Source: Paracentrotus lividus (lineage: Eukaryota > Echinodermata > Echinoidea > Camarodonta > Echinidae). From it: a stretch of DNA of 64,000 nucleotides. Where the stretch lies: contig CALNVZ010002974.1 in NCBI GenBank assembly GCA_940671915.1, positions 22,171,710 to 22,235,709 on the forward strand, written 5' to 3'. Position numbers and translations under genes: made by a program. The notes beneath the pieces were generated by a model that saw only the letters and a list, made by a program, of their open reading frames with translations, did not search any database and was not told the origin of the DNA. Positions 34,801 through 44,042 of the stretch are shown in pieces (positions within the stretch are counted from its first letter, which is position 1; each line of letters opens with the position of its first letter).

Positions 34801-37800
34801 AAAAAAAAAAAACAACTCCCCACCCATATTGATGTATAAACTGTAGATATGTTAACTCCCGATCATCTGTAGCCAATAGAGGGATACATTTTTTCATCTT
34901 ACATTTAACAACAGGAAGCCAGACATGACCTTGAGGTCAGAGGTCAAGCCCCACCCGTAGTGACCTATTTCATGAAGAAGGTTGGAAATGATGATCTTGA
35001 ACTCAAGAAGCTTCCTCATCTACTCACAGACATGAAGGTCAGATAATTTCATTTGATTTGATTTGATTCATTTATTCATCATCAAAACCATCAGTGATTA
35101 AACATTTGGGAATACAGCATGAATGGTACATAAATCAATATAGGTGATGAAAAGGAGCCATAAAATAGCCAATGTGCTAGTCAAGTCTGACCCCTATTCT
35201 AATCTCACACTTGGCAAGAATCATTTTATATACATGTATTATTTTATTTGAGTATCTATAATGTGTCAATATTTGAAGAGGATTTATAAGGTTCATGTTG
35301 ATAACAATCAACTGTAGGAATGACAGTAAGGCTATTGTCTGATTTCAGACCTTCCAATATCAGGTTTTTTTCAGGGTTTTATCAGTAGTGGATCCAGCTT
35401 CAGTTCAAATAAAAGACTGCATTGGCCCACACCCAAACTTAATAGCACTGCTATTGTCCCAAGATAATTGGGCCTACACATTCTGTTATGAAAGCAAATG
35501 CTTGATTCACTCCTATTAATGGTATTGAATTTCAATATGTTTGGGCTTTTTTCAGTTCTATAGGATAAAACCAACTGGCATCTCTGTGTATATATTTGAT
35601 TGTCTATTTAAAATATGAGTAAAGTGCCATTTTTATTTGATAAAATATCTGGAGTAATAGAGTGCCTCAATGTGGACAAATAATGCTTTAGTGGGGCTCC
35701 ATTACAATGAAATTGCCCTAATGTGATTGAAACCTGTTTATTACCAGGTAAGGAAGTTTAACTGCAGTACAGACCAAGCTCTCTGCGATGATCTCTACCT
35801 TGGTAATCACCTGCCCAAGGTGGCGCTCTTCAGGAAAGGAGGAGGTCATGAATTTCATCATGGTGAGCTTCCATCCTTTCGTTTAATATTTACTTGTGAA
35901 TGCTGAAATGATTAGGATAATTACAAAGGGCTTTTATTGTGAGAAAACTAGCAGTAGCAGTCGTCACCTCTCTGTATCGGCATTTAACCCTTTAGCACCT
36001 AAACCGCCCGAGACCGCCCCTCAGCTTACTCACTAAACTGCCCTAAACTGCCCCTGTCTAAAGCACGGTATAGTCGAGATAGTATCAAAAATATGTGATG
36101 AAACATGCCCATACTTATTGTGGATTACCCATTGGATGTGTGCTGTTCGATTCTGCACAAAAAAGTACGTTTTAAGAGCAATTCTTATTGAAAAAACACG
36201 ATTGAAACTTGGCATAACCCTTTCCGCTAGTGAGTAAACTGACACTGTTCACGTAGTCTCTAGGTGCTAAAGGGTTAAACTGACAAGGATCAGACCCAGG
36301 TTCAAATCCCCGTCACATCTTTTAATTGGTGATGTTAAAGGTTGGTTCCAGATGTAAATAATCATATCTGAAGATACACTTTTGTCAAACCCAATCTCAC
36401 CCCAACCACCCACCTAAGTGTATTTATTAATTTCTGAATACCATGCACCAATTTATCCCAAAAGGATAAAGATTAACTGAAACCTTGCCAGAGTACAGTG
36501 TACCATGCCTGGGATCAAATGTGAGTTTGTTGTTATTTTCACAAAATCACTGAACTTATAAATATCTCTCGGTCCAGCCCATATGGTTGGTTTATCCATT
36601 TGGTCAAACAATTGTTGGTCCCATTCTCTGATTATCTAATACCATATTGGCTAAACCCATATGGTCTACTAAAAGAATGGTCTAACTTCCTCTTGGTCTA
36701 ATGCATACTTGGTCTAATTGCTGATTAGACTAAATGGGAATGAGACGAATGGTATATAGGCGAAGTGTCAATTAGTTCAAAAAGTAATTAGACAAACTGA
36801 TTGTAGACGAAATGGAATTAGATCATATGGGATAAGGCCAAACAGTGGGTCAAGACCAATATCAAGCAATTTGCCATATGGTTTCATCTCTTTCTAAAGG
36901 CATGATATTGATTCATTGTATTTGTAGGACGTTTGTTTGCCCAGGATATAGCAGCGTTTGCCAGACATAGTCTCACCTCTCGTCTTAGAGTGCTAGGACC
37001 TAAAGACTTCCCTGACCCTGTGATCAACAGTGGAGAACCTTGGTTTGTGGATTTCTTCTCACCGGTAAGTCCAATCATCTTTATCATCAATGATAATAAC
37101 AAGACATTTGTACAGTTCGACCTCACTTATCTGGCCATCTTTGGACCTCCATCTATCTGTTTAAGTGACATTGCTGTTTATGAGAGTAATGCATAGCTTA
37201 TGTATTGGGACACCATATGGCATTTCTAACAAAATTTATATTGAGAGGATTTAATAGCCTTGAAGGGAGGGATGTGTTGGATGGATGATTGTAAATGATC
37301 ACAATGTCTTTCTGAGTGTAAGAAGATGAAAATAATATGAATAACAAGTTAAAAGTGAGACTTTATGCTTTTATTCATTTTAAAAGGTATTAAAAGGGAA
37401 TCTGGCCAAAAGTCCATAGTTGGTTTTTAGTGGAGGCCGGCTAAATGATGGCAGGTGGAACTGTACTTCGCCATCATATCTACCCTGACAGTACTCAAGG
37501 CCCATGCTGAATACAAAAATTGTATATGAATGAGATATTACTTAATCTTCATTGCCATGGGTACTACATGAAATCTCAGACTGGACTTATGGGCTAGTTT
37601 AAACCAGAGTTAAGAATATGTGCTATAGGGATTTCTGTTTTTTTGTTTGTTGCTTGTATAACTTGTCAAAATGTTGTACTCCTTTCTGTAGACAAATTTG
37701 GATATGAAAAATTATGTATTCTGAAGGGAGCATTTCAGTGACACTGACTTCTAAAAATTTAATTAATTTGCACTTCACATTGTCTTCTTGTTTTAGCATT

Positions 37801-40800
37801 GCCCGCCATGTAGACAGTTACTACCTGAGATCCGTAAGGCTGCTTCTCGTCTATCGTATGTGAACTTTGGTACAGTAGATTGCACTACACATCAAGCCTT
37901 ATGCAACCAGCAGAATATCCGTTCTTATCCCACAACCATCTTCTACAATGTCTCCAAACCTCACATTAATGTGGGCTTCTCAAATTCTCATGCCATCCAA
38001 GAATTTATTGAGGTATTATTTATCTTTTGATTGAAATTTGGGATGTTCTGTCATATCTAGTGACATAATTTGTTGACAAACGATAATTGGATAATAATTT
38101 TGTAGGTGTAATAATAAATATTGGAACATAGTGTTAACTACTATGATTTTAGAGATTAGGAAGTCAATAATTTTCAACTGTTCCAACTCATTATCCACAT
38201 TATCCCCATTGATAGCTTTTATTAGCTAGTGGAGCGAGATAAAAGGGTTCTCTTTGTTAGCAAATCTTTTATAGTGGGAATGTCTAGGGCTTTCATGGGG
38301 AGTTTATCATAATTTGTTGACCCCAGAGTTTGTAAGAAGAACTGGAAATACCTGTCTTGAAGCTAGATTTCCAGACCACAGCAAAACAACTGTCCCACTG
38401 TAAACATTCTTTGGCCTGCTTCTGGCATCATCAGTCCAGGGAAAGTGAGATAATGACTTTTCCAAATGAGGTGATGGATGGAATATTCAGAGTACTACAT
38501 ACGGTCTGATGGTGATAAGGTGATGGTCAACACCTGTTATTGGGTAAGCATCCATGGTGTCAAATTACCCATGAAAGCCTATTAAGACACCCCCTCTTTG
38601 ACTGTTATAATAATATTGTGATTTAATCTTTGTAACACAGATTGCTCTGAAGTTCCAACCATTTACTACAACTCTTCTAATTCTCCACCCGTACATGTAT
38701 CTCAAATGATGGTTTTTCATAAATACTCAAAATTCTAAAACTTTTCATTCAAATTTGATGAAATTTGGAGAGAATGTCTGTTTTCCCATTACGAAGGAAT
38801 TAATGTTGAATTTTGGGAGTTCCTGTAGGATCAACCAAGAAAATTCAGTTTCTATTCATGTTTTCTGGAATTTTTGAAACCTTAAATCTTTTTCTTACCT
38901 TTGACCCTTGACAGGATACTCTGAATCCCAAAGTAGTGATTCTATCTCAAGGCTTGTTTGATAGTTTAGTAAGCAATCGAGCTAAGGATGACCTGTGGTT
39001 GATAGACTTCTATGCACCTTGGTGTGGGCCATGTCAAGCTCTTATGCCAGAATGGAGAAAATTTGCTAAGGTAGGTTCAGGCGACTTGAAGTTGATTGAT
39101 TCTTTATATCTTTGATGCATTGTCTACACAAAAGATCTTATTTTAATAATAATAATAATAATAATAGTTACATTTATAGAGCGCTTAATACATATCCACT
39201 TTGGTGTTTCTAAGCGCTTAGTGTTAACTAATTATTACCCCGCTTAGCTAGGCTACCCCGAAAGGTGCTCATAGCATTTAAGGAATTGCTTCCTACCGGT
39301 ACCCATTTGCACCTGGGTGGAGTGGACATAAGTGCCGATGCACTATTATTTTGAGAACATTACCAAAAGATGCAGATCTTGCTCACTTCGTGAAAACTGC
39401 ACAGCGATGTTTTATACCAGATGTACTAATCCCCCTATTAAGAATAATGGGGATCAGTATATCCGGCATATAATCCCGCTGTGCAGTTTTCAGACATTTT
39501 TACATACCAGTCATCCACGCATCGCGCTGTATCATTGTGTGTGTTATTAATAGCGCTGCATAGACAACTCTGCTCTGCGAGCGCATGGAGTTCAAAACAT
39601 TTTCTAGCGTTGATAAATTCGTGGTACTGTTCAAAACCTTTTCGTGCGATGTAAAATTTGCGGTCGCATTCCGATTTGCGAAATTCACGAAAATAAAACC
39701 TTTGCGAAAGAATTCACTTATACAGTAACTTGTTTCACAAAAAAAAAATGAGCAATGGAAATGGGATTCCATCAGGATTCGAACCTGAGATTTCCTGATT
39801 TGCTAGACAGGTACTCTACCGACTGAGCTATGGCAAACCCTATGTGGGTGTCTGCCCCATAGAACCATTTTATCAATGCCTGTGTGATCAGAAGCTCTAG
39901 AACCTGACATAGACCCGAAGGATAGAAATCAACTTGGAGATAAACGTGAAGGTTCTGTTTGACGGACATAGGGTTTACCATACCTCAGTCGGTAGAGCAT
40001 CTGTCATCTGGGGTTTGAATCTTTATAGAATCCCATTTCCTTTGCTCATTTTTCATATTATATTTCTGGTCAGTTTTCCTCTTTGTTCAAATTCGTATCC
40101 AAAAAGCTGCATCACTTCACCATGATCCCTCGCATTCATCCCCAAAGTTATGGTATATTTTCACCAGAAATGAAAATAAAATGAAAAAAAAAAAAAAAGA
40201 AGATTTCTATCATGTTTGTATTTGTTATCTCTTGATTTTCAGAAACTCAATGGCACAGCTCATGTTGGGTCAGTAGACTGTGTGGAACATAACTCTCTTT
40301 GTCAGCGGCTCAGTGTAAATAGCTATCCTACAATAAGAGCTTATCCTATGGGGCATACAGGCACTGCAAGATTCAGGTAATTAGTAATCTTAAATCATCA
40401 ACTTGATGTAATGAAATCAGACAGAATAATATGAGAAGTACTCATACATACAATGTGTAATATTTCTTAATTAATTTTAAATAATCTTTAAATCCTGCCT
40501 CCTTCAAGAATTTGTGGAGCTAAATTATCAGATTTGAAATATAAAATATTTATGTCATTTAACAATTAGAGTATAGTGTATTTTTGTATATTTTGTGTGC
40601 TTTTTTGTATTTTTAAAAATGTATTCTTGTATATCAGAAATGAACAAGTGGTTTAAACTTTTATTTTGATTGTTTTTAAAATCATAGTGCATACAATGGT
40701 TGGAACCGAGATGTGATGTCTCTTATGGGATGGGTTCATAACTTTCTACCATCATCCGTTGAAATCCTGACCAAATCTAACATGAGAGATAAAGTACTGC

Positions 40801-43540
40801 GGAGCATGGAGCCATGGGTTGTAGACTACTATGCACCATGGTGTGGTCCATGCATGTCATACATGCCATCACTGGAAGAAATTGCTAAGGTAGGTACACC
40901 ATTTTGACAATTTTACATTTCAAGGGTTTTTTTTAAATTTTAAATGATTGTGTAGTCACTCACATCTAGATGTCCTTTACATGCTGTAACTTTGATGAAA
41001 ATTACCCTGCAAGGAGAATGTATGACTGTAATTTGAATATGTGTAACAACTATGAAAGGATAGTCAAATCAAATCAAGTAAAATATATTTGTGAAAATTC
41101 ATTATGTTTTAATGTTTTGTTCTTAGACGGTCTATAATTAATCAAAATTTGCTCACAAACATTTTTAGAGGGGGGGGGGGGGAATCGCTTGCCATTACTG
41201 TTTTAGTTGAAGGTCTTGTGACAGGTTTGTTAATATCATTTTAATTTTATTGTTTCTGGTAACTTTAGAATTGACATTTGAACATGTAACATTGCAGGAG
41301 CATTATTGTAATGTATTTTGTTGTTGTCTTAGATATATAACAAGCAATGGTTGTGATAAGTGAGTTTTGAAGATTGGCGGCTTTACTTTTGCTACCTTTC
41401 CACAAGTTCTCTCCTAATCATCAGGCAGTAGGAGATCTGACCAGGTGATAAATGAATAAAGTGGGATTTCTTTATGCAATATTTGTGTTTTATCTTCTCC
41501 AGGCTTTGAAAGGATATGTGAGGTTTGGTAAGATAGATTGTCAGGCCTACCAATCTACATGTATGCAGGCATCAATACAGAGCTACCCTTCACTCAGAAT
41601 ATACAAAGGAGCAGATACAAAGGGATATTCACAAGTAAGTAATCTAACAAATCTTTGAAAAAAAATATATACACACTTGTTTCTACCTTCTGTTCTGAAT
41701 GAAATGTACCGGTACACATAGGAGAAGACGACGGTGGGGGGATGAAAAGACTTCTTCTGATAGTCCACATGCCATAAGTGAGATCAGGGGGGCATTTCAT
41801 CAAAGGACTTGTCTAACATTTTATCCGACAAATTTACTCTCAGCCAATCTGATGCAAGCATTTCAGTAGGTTATAACAGTTTGTCGGATAAAACATCTGA
41901 CAAGTCCTTTCATGAAATGCCCCCCAGGAGAATGGGCATAGTTTAATACAATGAAAATCTTGTACTACCCATTATCTTTTTAATACTGATTTCCTATACA
42001 TACATTATTCATATATTCACAAATGGAAGACTGTTGAAGTTGCGAGGGAATGTAATTCCTATATTTCAAATATACAATGTTTGTTTATCACTGATATAAA
42101 ATCAGGTTTCAGATTAGATGCTCTCTGTATGTTATACTCTTCTCATCAACCTTTTTATTAAAAAAAAGTGTGGGGGGGGGGGGTTAACATGAAAACCATA
42201 TTTTTGTTTTATCCAAACATTTTAATTTGCCTCTTGGGCTTTGATAGGGGGAAAGGTCTCAATATTGTAATTATCATTTTTTTGTATATCTTGTTTCTTA
42301 ATTTGATTGATTATATGAGTTACATCTGTATATTATTCCGTACAGTAATAAGGATTTAAGTCTACCATTTTGTTGACTTCCTTTTTACAGAATTGGTTTG
42401 GTGAACAAGTTTATCAAAAGGAGCCACACTATCTTATACCATTCCTAAAACAGAGGTTTACAAAAAAGTTAGATGTAAGTATATGTAGCTGTAAATTTGA
42501 ATGCAGAGATGCTAACTCTACGGAATAATCAGAACATTAGAAATTAGAACTCAAATAAGCAAATAGTTATAACAGCTGACAAAAAATATTTTGTTCATAA
42601 GAGAAAGAAATCTTTTGATTTGAATGCATTCCCAAAATTGAATGATGGAGCAAAAGATTGTTGTTCATGCTTTCTCCCATGAGAAATCATTTGGTTCAGC
42701 TGTTTTAACTATTTGCATTTTTGCTTTCTAAGTTCTAATTATTCCGTAGTGTTGGCATCTCTGTGGATGAAATAAGAACTTCATACTATTTAAAAACAAT
42801 ACTGTCATAGTCACAAGATTGAATTTTAGAAAGAACTGTGTCAAAAGGCTATGGAAAGTTTAATAACAATTTACCTAGGAATTGCTGTGTGCTGTGAGGT
42901 TTAAGAAATCCGCTGGGTGTCAAATGCCTGTACATGAATGGGACTGTATTAAATGTTTTGCCAAAACATTTCTAATATGTTTTATTTTGAACATTATATG
43001 GCTGTGAAGGCATTTAAAGAGCAATATTTGTCAGTGGCCTATTTTACTGTCACATTATTCCTAAAAATGAATAAAAATAACTGGAACGCTCACAATTAAT
43101 TGTGCTAACCTTCCCCACCCTTTAATATCAAATGAAATAAAATACAATAATATTACAAGCGATGTGTGAAATCACTTACAAATTCAATTCCTTATTTCAT
43201 GAATTTTTGCCTTGTTAGGAAAGTCTTTTAGTAGGACGTCAATCTTTATTTATTATTTTCCACGCAGCTCAATAAATGAGGAGTACTTGTAGAAAGAGGA
43301 AATGTAATGGTAGAGTACCATATCCTGGTGACTACGCTAATGACAGGATAGAAATAGAATCCATTACTTTGTATGCTTTGTAATGTGCTTCTTAAGCGCA
43401 CAGAGACGTATTTGAATGTATTATGCGCTTTATAAGAAGTTCATATTATTATTATTAATCTATACTTGTATTATGTTTCATACACTTGTATTTTAACATC
43501 TATTTTGCAGGGTACTGGTCAGTTAAAGGACGAGCTTTGA
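21747..43540 (+). CDS. DNAJC10: DnaJ homolog subfamily C member 10 (ERdj5), complete
   Basis: ER-lumen disulfide reductase and BiP co-chaperone that reduces misfolded proteins for ER-associated degradation. Twenty coding exons: 21747-21941, 22995-23163, 23679-23729, 25628-25710, 26814-26939, 28978-29068, 29695-29772, 31595-31674, 33558-33683, 34223-34312, 34915-35037, 35748-35862, 36928-37064, 37797-38012, 38915-39070, 40243-40376, 40688-40889, 41503-41634, 42391-42474, 43511-43540. All are GT-AG, phases agree, and the total is 2,418 bp (805 residues; human ~793). A hydrophobic segment (15-28) is followed by a J domain (32-100, HPD at 60-62), thioredoxin sites CHHC 157-160, CPPC 490-493, CGPC 597-600, CGPC 709-712, and C-terminal KDEL. 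Residues ~240-470 fit the redox-inactive thioredoxin-like pair. The third catalytic site is CHPC in mammals. The ATG was chosen as the first after the 21726 acceptor; ATG21750 is equally usable. Confidence 0.95.
21979..22103. repeat. Decayed foldback with CCCTAA-like core (DNAJC10 intron 1)
   Basis: 'aggacaactaccccctgac' pairs with 'tccaggggattgttgtcct'. The interior has 'cccctaactctacacctaac', a degenerate telomere-like strand. Same design as 2580-2739, but more diverged. Confidence 0.65.
22995..23163 (+). CDS. DNAJC10: DNAJC10 coding exon 2: rest of J domain
   Basis: Encodes [20 protein letters not shown] and [10 protein letters not shown], the helix III/IV signature of J domains. Acceptor 'tgtatttgtag'; donor phase 1 'agtttg|gtaag'. 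Joins exon 1 in phase 0. A 51 bp exon (23679-23729) follows, linking to the first thioredoxin domain. Confidence 0.92.
24391..25184. repeat. Interspersed repeat with nuclear-receptor half-site arrays, copy 1
   Basis: Begins 'tatgcctccgccaccgaagg', whose first part forms a hairpin with 'ggtgccggaggcat', and ends with the hairpin 'cgaccgtgcgcggtcg' and 'aggattcatcttgtta'. Subterminal 'atgcctccgcca' and 'tggcggaggcat' are inverted. In between are four ~145 bp tandem units, most carrying 'aggtcaaaggtcaaggtcac', i.e. AGGTCA half-sites including a DR1. No protein coding. Copy 2 is at 30824-31581. Confidence 0.85.
25628..25710 (+). CDS. DNAJC10: DNAJC10 coding exon 4: first thioredoxin active site, CHHC
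   Basis: Encodes [20 protein letters not shown] followed by DLAPT. The redox motif is CHHC (157-160) where mammalian ERdj5 has CSHC. The context FYSP-C-x-x-C-HDLAPT fits the family closely. Acceptor 'tttgttttcag'; donor 'caaca|gtaaat'. Confidence 0.92.
26275..26640. repeat. Dispersed ~370 bp repeat, intronic copy
   Basis: Contains 'gtatagtgggaaaggt', 'cattgtgagctt', 'gtagtcataata' and 'gattcctaaaccttacagca'. The same ordered motifs occur at 48650-49030 (same orientation) and inverted at 60430-60710, with a shorter piece near 42880-43030. Interspersed repeat of unknown class. Confidence 0.6.
26667..26826 (+). repeat. DNAJC10: Tandem triplication of a 53 bp block containing the DNAJC10 exon 5 splice acceptor
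   Basis: 'atattttgacttgta' + G/A + 'tggagagagtttg' occurs three times, with the AG position at 26707, 26760 (mutated to AA) and 26813 (the real acceptor). Each copy includes intronic polypyrimidine/branch sequence plus the first ~13 exon bases. Confidence 0.9.
26814..26939 (+). CDS. DNAJC10: DNAJC10 coding exon 5: second half of first thioredoxin domain
   Basis: Encodes [19 protein letters not shown] and then FPSLFVYPK. The cis-proline expected after the SYP/FPS position is present. 42 codons, phase 0 at both ends. Its acceptor is the third copy of a tandem triplication. Confidence 0.92.
26975..27380. mobile_element. ~406 bp TA-flanked MITE (DNAJC10 intron 5)
   Basis: Perfect inverted ends 'aaggcgggctcacactatgc' and 'gcatagtgtgagcccgcctt', extending inward through 'gacttgctgcggtgcgattt'. 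TA on both sides suggests Tc1/mariner-type target duplication. Non-coding. Confidence 0.88.
27999..28755. mobile_element. 757 bp TTAA-bounded, piggyBac-like non-autonomous element
   Basis: Ends TTAA + 'ccctaaaaagactggg' and 'cccagtctttttaggg' + TTAA. Both the TTAA duplication and ends starting CCC match the piggyBac superfamily. Subterminal 'gggggggctcattcagcccc' also pairs with its counterpart. The frame at 28515-28724 inside it is short and unrecognised. Confidence 0.88.
28978..29068 (+). CDS. DNAJC10: DNAJC10 coding exon 6
   Basis: Thirty codons plus one base, encoding [19 protein letters not shown] and the linker into the first redox-inactive thioredoxin-like domain. Acceptor 'tttgatatatag', donor 'ggacag|gtgagt', out phase 1. 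It is followed by 29695-29772 ([20 protein letters not shown]). Confidence 0.9.
29195..29290 (-). mobile_element. Remnant of a tRNA-derived SINE body
   Basis: Read on the minus strand, 'gggatagagcaacgtcgctc' and 'ctgctcagtggccaccggg' match the body of the SINE at 49325-49560. The tRNA-like head is missing. Confidence 0.6.
29808..29938. mobile_element. Copy of the 41788 MITE family
   Basis: 'gcttgcatctgattggc', 'caaatttgtcggataaaaca' and 'gtcctttcaggaaacgcccc' match, as reverse complement, the element at 41788-41926. The left end is degraded. Confidence 0.65.
29969..30345. repeat. Foldback with CCCTAA-like core, interrupted by a nested MITE
   Basis: Outer arms 'ttgctctggcgacaattgct' and 'agcaattgtcgcaggagcaa' are inverted repeats. 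The interior has degenerate 'accctaaacctaac' and 'taaccctaatcct' runs. A second element, 30112-30322, sits inside it. Confidence 0.7.
30112..30322. mobile_element. ~211 bp nested MITE
   Basis: Inverted ends 'ggggggtgtttcacaaagag' and 'ctctttgtgaaacacccccc', extending through 'ttaagtagactta'. The interior includes CCAAT-type boxes. It is inserted inside the foldback at 29969-30345. Confidence 0.85.
30824..31581. repeat. Nuclear-receptor half-site repeat, copy 2, abutting exon 8 acceptor
   Basis: Same start, internal ~145 bp units and terminal hairpin as 24391-25184. Its end 'aggattcatcttgtta' lies 12 bases before the AG (31593-31594) of DNAJC10 exon 8, so the branch site of that intron is probably inside the repeat. 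Confidence 0.85.
31595..31674 (+). CDS. DNAJC10: DNAJC10 coding exon 8
   Basis: 26 codons after a split Gly: [20 protein letters not shown] and KLAAIL. It lies in the first redox-inactive thioredoxin-like region. The in-phase 1 and out-phase 0 match its neighbours. Acceptor 'actttgtgttcag'; donor 'ttg|gtaagt'. Exons 9 (33558-33683), 10 (34223-34312), 11 (34915-35037) and 12 (35748-35862) continue the two inactive domains. Confidence 0.88.
31740..31855. mobile_element. ~115 bp palindromic MITE
   Basis: 'ggatggct' and 'agccatcc' ends, with inner arms 'gttagggccaatattgcac' and 'gtgcaatattggccctaac'. It is in DNAJC10 intron 8. Confidence 0.75.
32774..33041. mobile_element. 268 bp MITE with CCAAT boxes
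   Basis: Inverted ends 'tataccagtcaggagctagc' and 'gcttgctcctgactggtata'. The interior has several 'agccaatca' / 'tgattggct' CCAAT boxes in both orientations. Confidence 0.8.
33731..34075. mobile_element. pogo/Tigger-like short element, copy 1
   Basis: 'gacttcgcttatccaggcca' at the left and 'ggcggttaaatgatggctgc' at the right. It shares over 300 bp of order and sequence, including 'gggacaccatatggcatttc', with 37111-37465. The 'cgnttatc' end style suggests pogo-type elements, an inference. Confidence 0.65.
34396..34556. repeat. Compound inverted repeat
   Basis: 'gaaagccagaagggcgttat' and 'gaaccagaagggctgatt' on the left pair with two 'aatagcgcccttctggttct' copies on the right. Four copies of one ~20 bp motif form a cruciform-like unit in DNAJC10 intron 10. 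Confidence 0.8.
34770..34799. repeat. (AC)n microsatellite
   Basis: About 14 AC units followed by an A run, intronic in DNAJC10. Confidence 0.9.
35984..36278. mobile_element. 295 bp TTAA-bounded, piggyBac-like MITE
   Basis: Ends TTAA + 'ccctttagcaccta' and 'taggtgctaaaggg' + TTAA. CCC-start ends and TTAA duplication are again piggyBac-like. It is in DNAJC10 intron 12. Confidence 0.85.
36560..36870. repeat. Degenerate 'tggtctaat' repeat cluster
   Basis: Many variants of 'catatggtcta', 'ttggtctaat' and the complementary 'attagacnaaatgg', with the first half in one orientation and the second half mostly in the other. It is intronic in DNAJC10. Confidence 0.6.
36928..37064 (+). CDS. DNAJC10: DNAJC10 coding exon 13
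   Basis: Ends the second inactive domain ([19 protein letters not shown]) and begins the CPPC thioredoxin domain ([11 protein letters not shown]). The intron breaks the domain just before the active-site cysteines. Acceptor 'gtatttgtag'; donor 'accg|gtaagt'. Confidence 0.92.
37111..37465. mobile_element. pogo/Tigger-like short element, copy 2
   Basis: Left 'tacagttcgacctcacttat' and right 'ggcaggtggaactgta' are inverted ends. The body matches 33731-34075. Like copy 1, it starts ~47 bp after a DNAJC10 donor (37064). Confidence 0.75.
37797..38012 (+). CDS. DNAJC10: DNAJC10 coding exon 14: CPPC active site
   Basis: Starts with [17 protein letters not shown]; redox motif CPPC at 490-493. It includes [15 protein letters not shown] and the cis-Pro segment SYPTTIFYN. 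72 codons, phase 0 at both ends. Confidence 0.94.
38915..39070 (+). CDS. DNAJC10: DNAJC10 coding exon 15: third catalytic site, CGPC
   Basis: Encodes [24 protein letters not shown] at 597-600. Mammalian ERdj5 has CHPC here, so the site is thioredoxin-like in this animal. 52 codons, phase 0 at both ends. Exon 16 (40243-40376) completes the domain with [14 protein letters not shown] and SYPTIRAYP. Confidence 0.94.
39143..39326 (-). mobile_element. SINE copy, truncated at the tRNA head
   Basis: On the minus strand it ends in (ATT)n after 'gcgctntataaatgtaac' and contains 'aaggaattgcttcctaccgg'-type body sequence matching the SINE at 45470-45735 in reverse. The tRNA-like head is missing. It lies in DNAJC10 intron 15. 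Confidence 0.75.
39735..40060. mobile_element. Foldback element with tRNA-like arms, copy 1
   Basis: The minus-strand arm (39771-39840) has a tRNA-like D arm 'atagctcagtcggtagagt' and T arm 'caggttcgaatcctg'; the plus-strand arm (39966-40035) has 'cctcagtcggtagagc' and 'gggtttgaat'. Both are flanked outward by 'gggattcc' / 'ggaatcc'-like and 'gagcaa' / 'ttgctcattttt'. Copy 2 with the same layout is at 59568-60055. Confidence 0.8.
40688..40889 (+). CDS. DNAJC10: DNAJC10 coding exon 17: last thioredoxin site, CGPC
   Basis: Completes the previous domain ([20 protein letters not shown]) and opens the last one with [24 protein letters not shown] at 709-712. Exons 18 (41503-41634; [21 protein letters not shown]) and 19 (42391-42474) finish the domain. 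Confidence 0.94.
41788..41926. mobile_element. ~139 bp MITE (DNAJC10 intron 18)
   Basis: Inverted ends 'ggggggcatttcatcaaagg' and 'cctttcatgaaatgcccccc'. Inner 'ttatccgacaaattt' pairs with 'tttgtcggataaaa'. A second copy is at 29808-29938. Confidence 0.88.
42503..42763. mobile_element. ~260 bp MITE (DNAJC10 intron 19)
   Basis: 'cagagatgctaac' / 'gttggcatctctg' ends, with 'ctacggaataat' / 'attattccgtag' next to them, and inner arms 'actatttgc' and 'gcaaatagt'. Confidence 0.8.
43388..43465 (+). mobile_element. LINE 3' tail fragment
   Basis: 'cacagagacgtatttgaatg' and 'gctttataagaagttcat' followed by (ATT)n, nearly the same as the tail at 8730-8815. It is just upstream of the last DNAJC10 exon. 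Confidence 0.7.
43511..43540 (+). CDS. DNAJC10: DNAJC10 coding exon 20: KDEL terminus
   Basis: Thirty bases: GTGQLKDEL then TGA. KDEL is the ER-retrieval signal. Acceptor 'atctattttgcag'. Confidence 0.95.
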   Translation, partial: GTGQLKDEL

Positions 43541-43804
43541 TGTCAACCTTTCTCTTCAACTACATTTTCAAAAGATATCCTTTTAAACAGAACAGTGTTT
43601 TATCAACAGCTGAGATATAGTTCTTTTATACTAGAAGACTCTGACATGTTATTTATATCTTTTACATTATATACCTACTTAATTCTTGTATATTTGAATT
43701 GATTCAATTGTATTCTAGATGAAACTCTTTTCCATGTTGTATTTACGAAAGGAAAGCAAAATGTGCCTGAAAGTCAACAAAATCGTGATTTTCTTGCTAG
43801 TTTA

Positions 43805-44042
43805 TGCGGCGGTCACAACTCGTCGTAGGCTACGGGGCACGTGCCATCAACGTAGCCAGCGTTGCATGCACAATGCATGCACAGGTCGTTGGTCAATTTC
43901 TGCGATTCCTGCGTTTGTGTAGTAAGGGTATTGGAAAAACTTCCTGCACGTCATACATGCAACATGCCTGCGAGGTACCTGCGCTGCACGATTTTTGTGC
44001 GAAATCCATCGTAGGAAGGTACGGCGAGTTGTGACCGCAGCA
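43805..44042. mobile_element. ~238 bp MITE in DNAJC10 3' UTR
   Basis: Inverted ends 'tgcggcggtcacaactcg' and 'cgagttgtgaccgcagca'; inner 'gtcgtaggctac' pairs loosely with 'catcgtaggaaggtac'. Flanked by 'tta' on both sides. Confidence 0.85.

Noticed and set aside
39771-39840. tRNA gene on the minus strand
   Set aside because: The D and T arms look right, but the anticodon arm has an extra base and the acceptor ends do not pair; it is one arm of a repeated foldback element.
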